In this document: positions 7,035-7,507 of the stretch, one piece after another
How positions within the stretch are numbered: position 1 is the stretch's first letter
Layout: each line of letters starts with the position of its first letter
From: UBA1858 sp039182865
Lineage (GTDB): Bacteria; Pseudomonadota; Gammaproteobacteria; UBA4575
Length of the DNA: 7,507 nt
Assembly (NCBI GenBank): GCA_039182865.1
Contig: JBCDBX010000083.1
Coordinates: 1 to 7,507, forward strand
Reading direction: 5' to 3'
Notes under the pieces: generated by a model
What the model was told of the DNA's origin: nothing
Databases searched by the model: none
Seen by the model: only the letters and a program-made list of their open reading frames with translations
Translations under genes and position numbers: made by a program

Positions 7035-7507
7035 CAAGTATTGCAGTCGCTTATTGCGTCTCCGGAGATATTTAGAGGAACACCCTCTTCACTATATTTT
7101 GCGAGCCTTACTCTGCCGGAAGTAATTAGATTAACCATGCGAGCTTTTTTCACATCGTTATCCATACACAGCCTTACATTGCCACCAATACCCGAGCCAA
7201 CCCGGCCAGATGCCAAATATGGAATATTTGAGTTGTAGCCAGATGAACCACGTAAGGTTAAATTTGCTGCATATGAGTCACTCACCCAAATTAATTCTTC
7301 GTCGTTATCACGAACATTGTTTTGATTGTCATCGACATAAATTATCCACCCATTCTCATAACCTGTACTTGAACACTGTTCGCCGTCAGTACTTGGGCAC
7401 AAGCCAACGCGTTGGTTTCATTTAATAGCTTCGCTTCGTGCGAGCGATAAGGAAGAGACAAACTGATTAATGCCAGTGGTAAGTTGATTGCGTTCCATAA
7501 AACTTGC
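7034..7507 (-). pseudogene. fimU: GspH/FimT-family minor pilin (fimU position), interrupted by in-frame TGA; 5' end outside window
   Basis: Read from the right edge, the frame gives 29 open codons, a TGA at 7420-7418, then 127 codons to the TGA at 7036-7034. Both sides are in the same frame and match one family. Upstream is the alpha-1 extension INQFVSSLSLARSEAIK; downstream is NQRVGLCPSTDGEQC, ENGWIIYVD and the C-terminal globular domain ending ISDCNT. GspH/FimT proteins usually read ARSEA(I/V)KRxxxV, so the TGA sits where Arg is expected (CGA or AGA to TGA is one base change). The prepilin leader and first helix lie beyond the window. The position just before pilV corresponds to fimU in P. 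aeruginosa, where FimU couples the tip complex to the pilus; fimT is the alternative name. A restart at TTG 7402 would lack the membrane helix and should not make a working pilin. It could be a true nonsense mutation, a sequence error or a readthrough site. Confidence 0.8.
7418..7420 (-). other. Premature in-frame TGA in the fimU-type gene
   Basis: On the coding strand the codons read GAA GCT ATT AAA TGA AAC CAA CGC. The frame is open for 29 codons before and 127 codons after, with family-matching residues on both sides, so this is a substitution and not a frameshift. TGA serves as a normal stop elsewhere in the window (ispH, and the true end of this gene), and Trp is encoded by TGG in neighbouring genes, so UGA reassignment is not supported. 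Confidence 0.9.

Noticed and set aside
7034..7402. Reading the first pilin gene as a complete CDS starting at TTG 7402
   Set aside because: That start falls inside the conserved RVGLCPS segment and would remove the prepilin leader and membrane helix; the same frame continues upstream with family-matching sequence beyond the TGA.
7418..7420. Selenocysteine or reassigned UGA
   Set aside because: The family has Arg here, not Cys or Sec, I see no convincing SECIS-like hairpin just downstream, and TGA acts as a stop elsewhere in the window.
1..7507. Search for CRISPR arrays, tRNA/rRNA genes, insertion sequences, attachment sites or foreign-looking islands
   Set aside because: Apart from short intergenic gaps, the window is filled by ispH and a contiguous pilus operon of uniform composition; no repeats or RNA gene signatures were seen.

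Overview
The window is a chromosomal block from an AT-rich (roughly 40% G+C by eye) Gram-negative bacterium, most likely a gammaproteobacterium. It holds the 3' part of ispH on the + strand facing a tightly packed type IVa pilus minor-pilin operon on the - strand. The order fimU-pilV-pilW-pilX-pilY1-(small secreted protein)-pilE next to ispH matches the minor-pilin locus of Pseudomonas aeruginosa, where pilY2 occupies the small-protein slot and ispH (lytB) lies beside pilE. The genus cannot be read from the sequence.

Layout, left to right. 1-438 (+) is the last 145 codons of ispH, the final enzyme of the MEP isoprenoid pathway, cut by the window edge. Only two bases separate its stop from the stop of the convergent pilE. 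A perfect 9-bp inverted repeat lies in the last codons of ispH and may mark the transcript ends. The - strand operon then reads, in transcription order from the right edge: fimU/fimT-type minor pilin (to 7034, carrying an in-frame TGA), pilV (7034-6534), pilW (6532-5474), pilX (5463-4921), pilY1 (4910-1266), a small exported cysteine-containing protein (1266-856) and pilE (878-441). Junctions are 1-nt overlaps, 1-10 nt gaps or, for pilE, a probable 23-nt overlap, so translation coupling along one polycistronic message is likely. The operon promoter lies outside the window. No stretch longer than about 300 bases lacks a gene.

How the genes work together (family knowledge): FimU, PilV, PilW, PilX and PilE are prepilins processed by the peptidase PilD. 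They form, with the large exported protein PilY1, a tip complex that primes assembly of the major pilin fibre and carries adhesion and surface-sensing functions. PilY1 here keeps a von Willebrand A-type MIDAS motif, a calcium-loop sequence in the C-terminal propeller region and an RGD tripeptide.

The most notable observation is the first gene. Its reading frame is open to the right edge of the window and clearly encodes a GspH/FimT-family pilin, except for one TGA where the family usually has arginine. The cause is a recent nonsense mutation, a sequencing error or, less likely, readthrough. I found no undescribed system. The rest is a well-conserved pilus operon with a few details worth checking.
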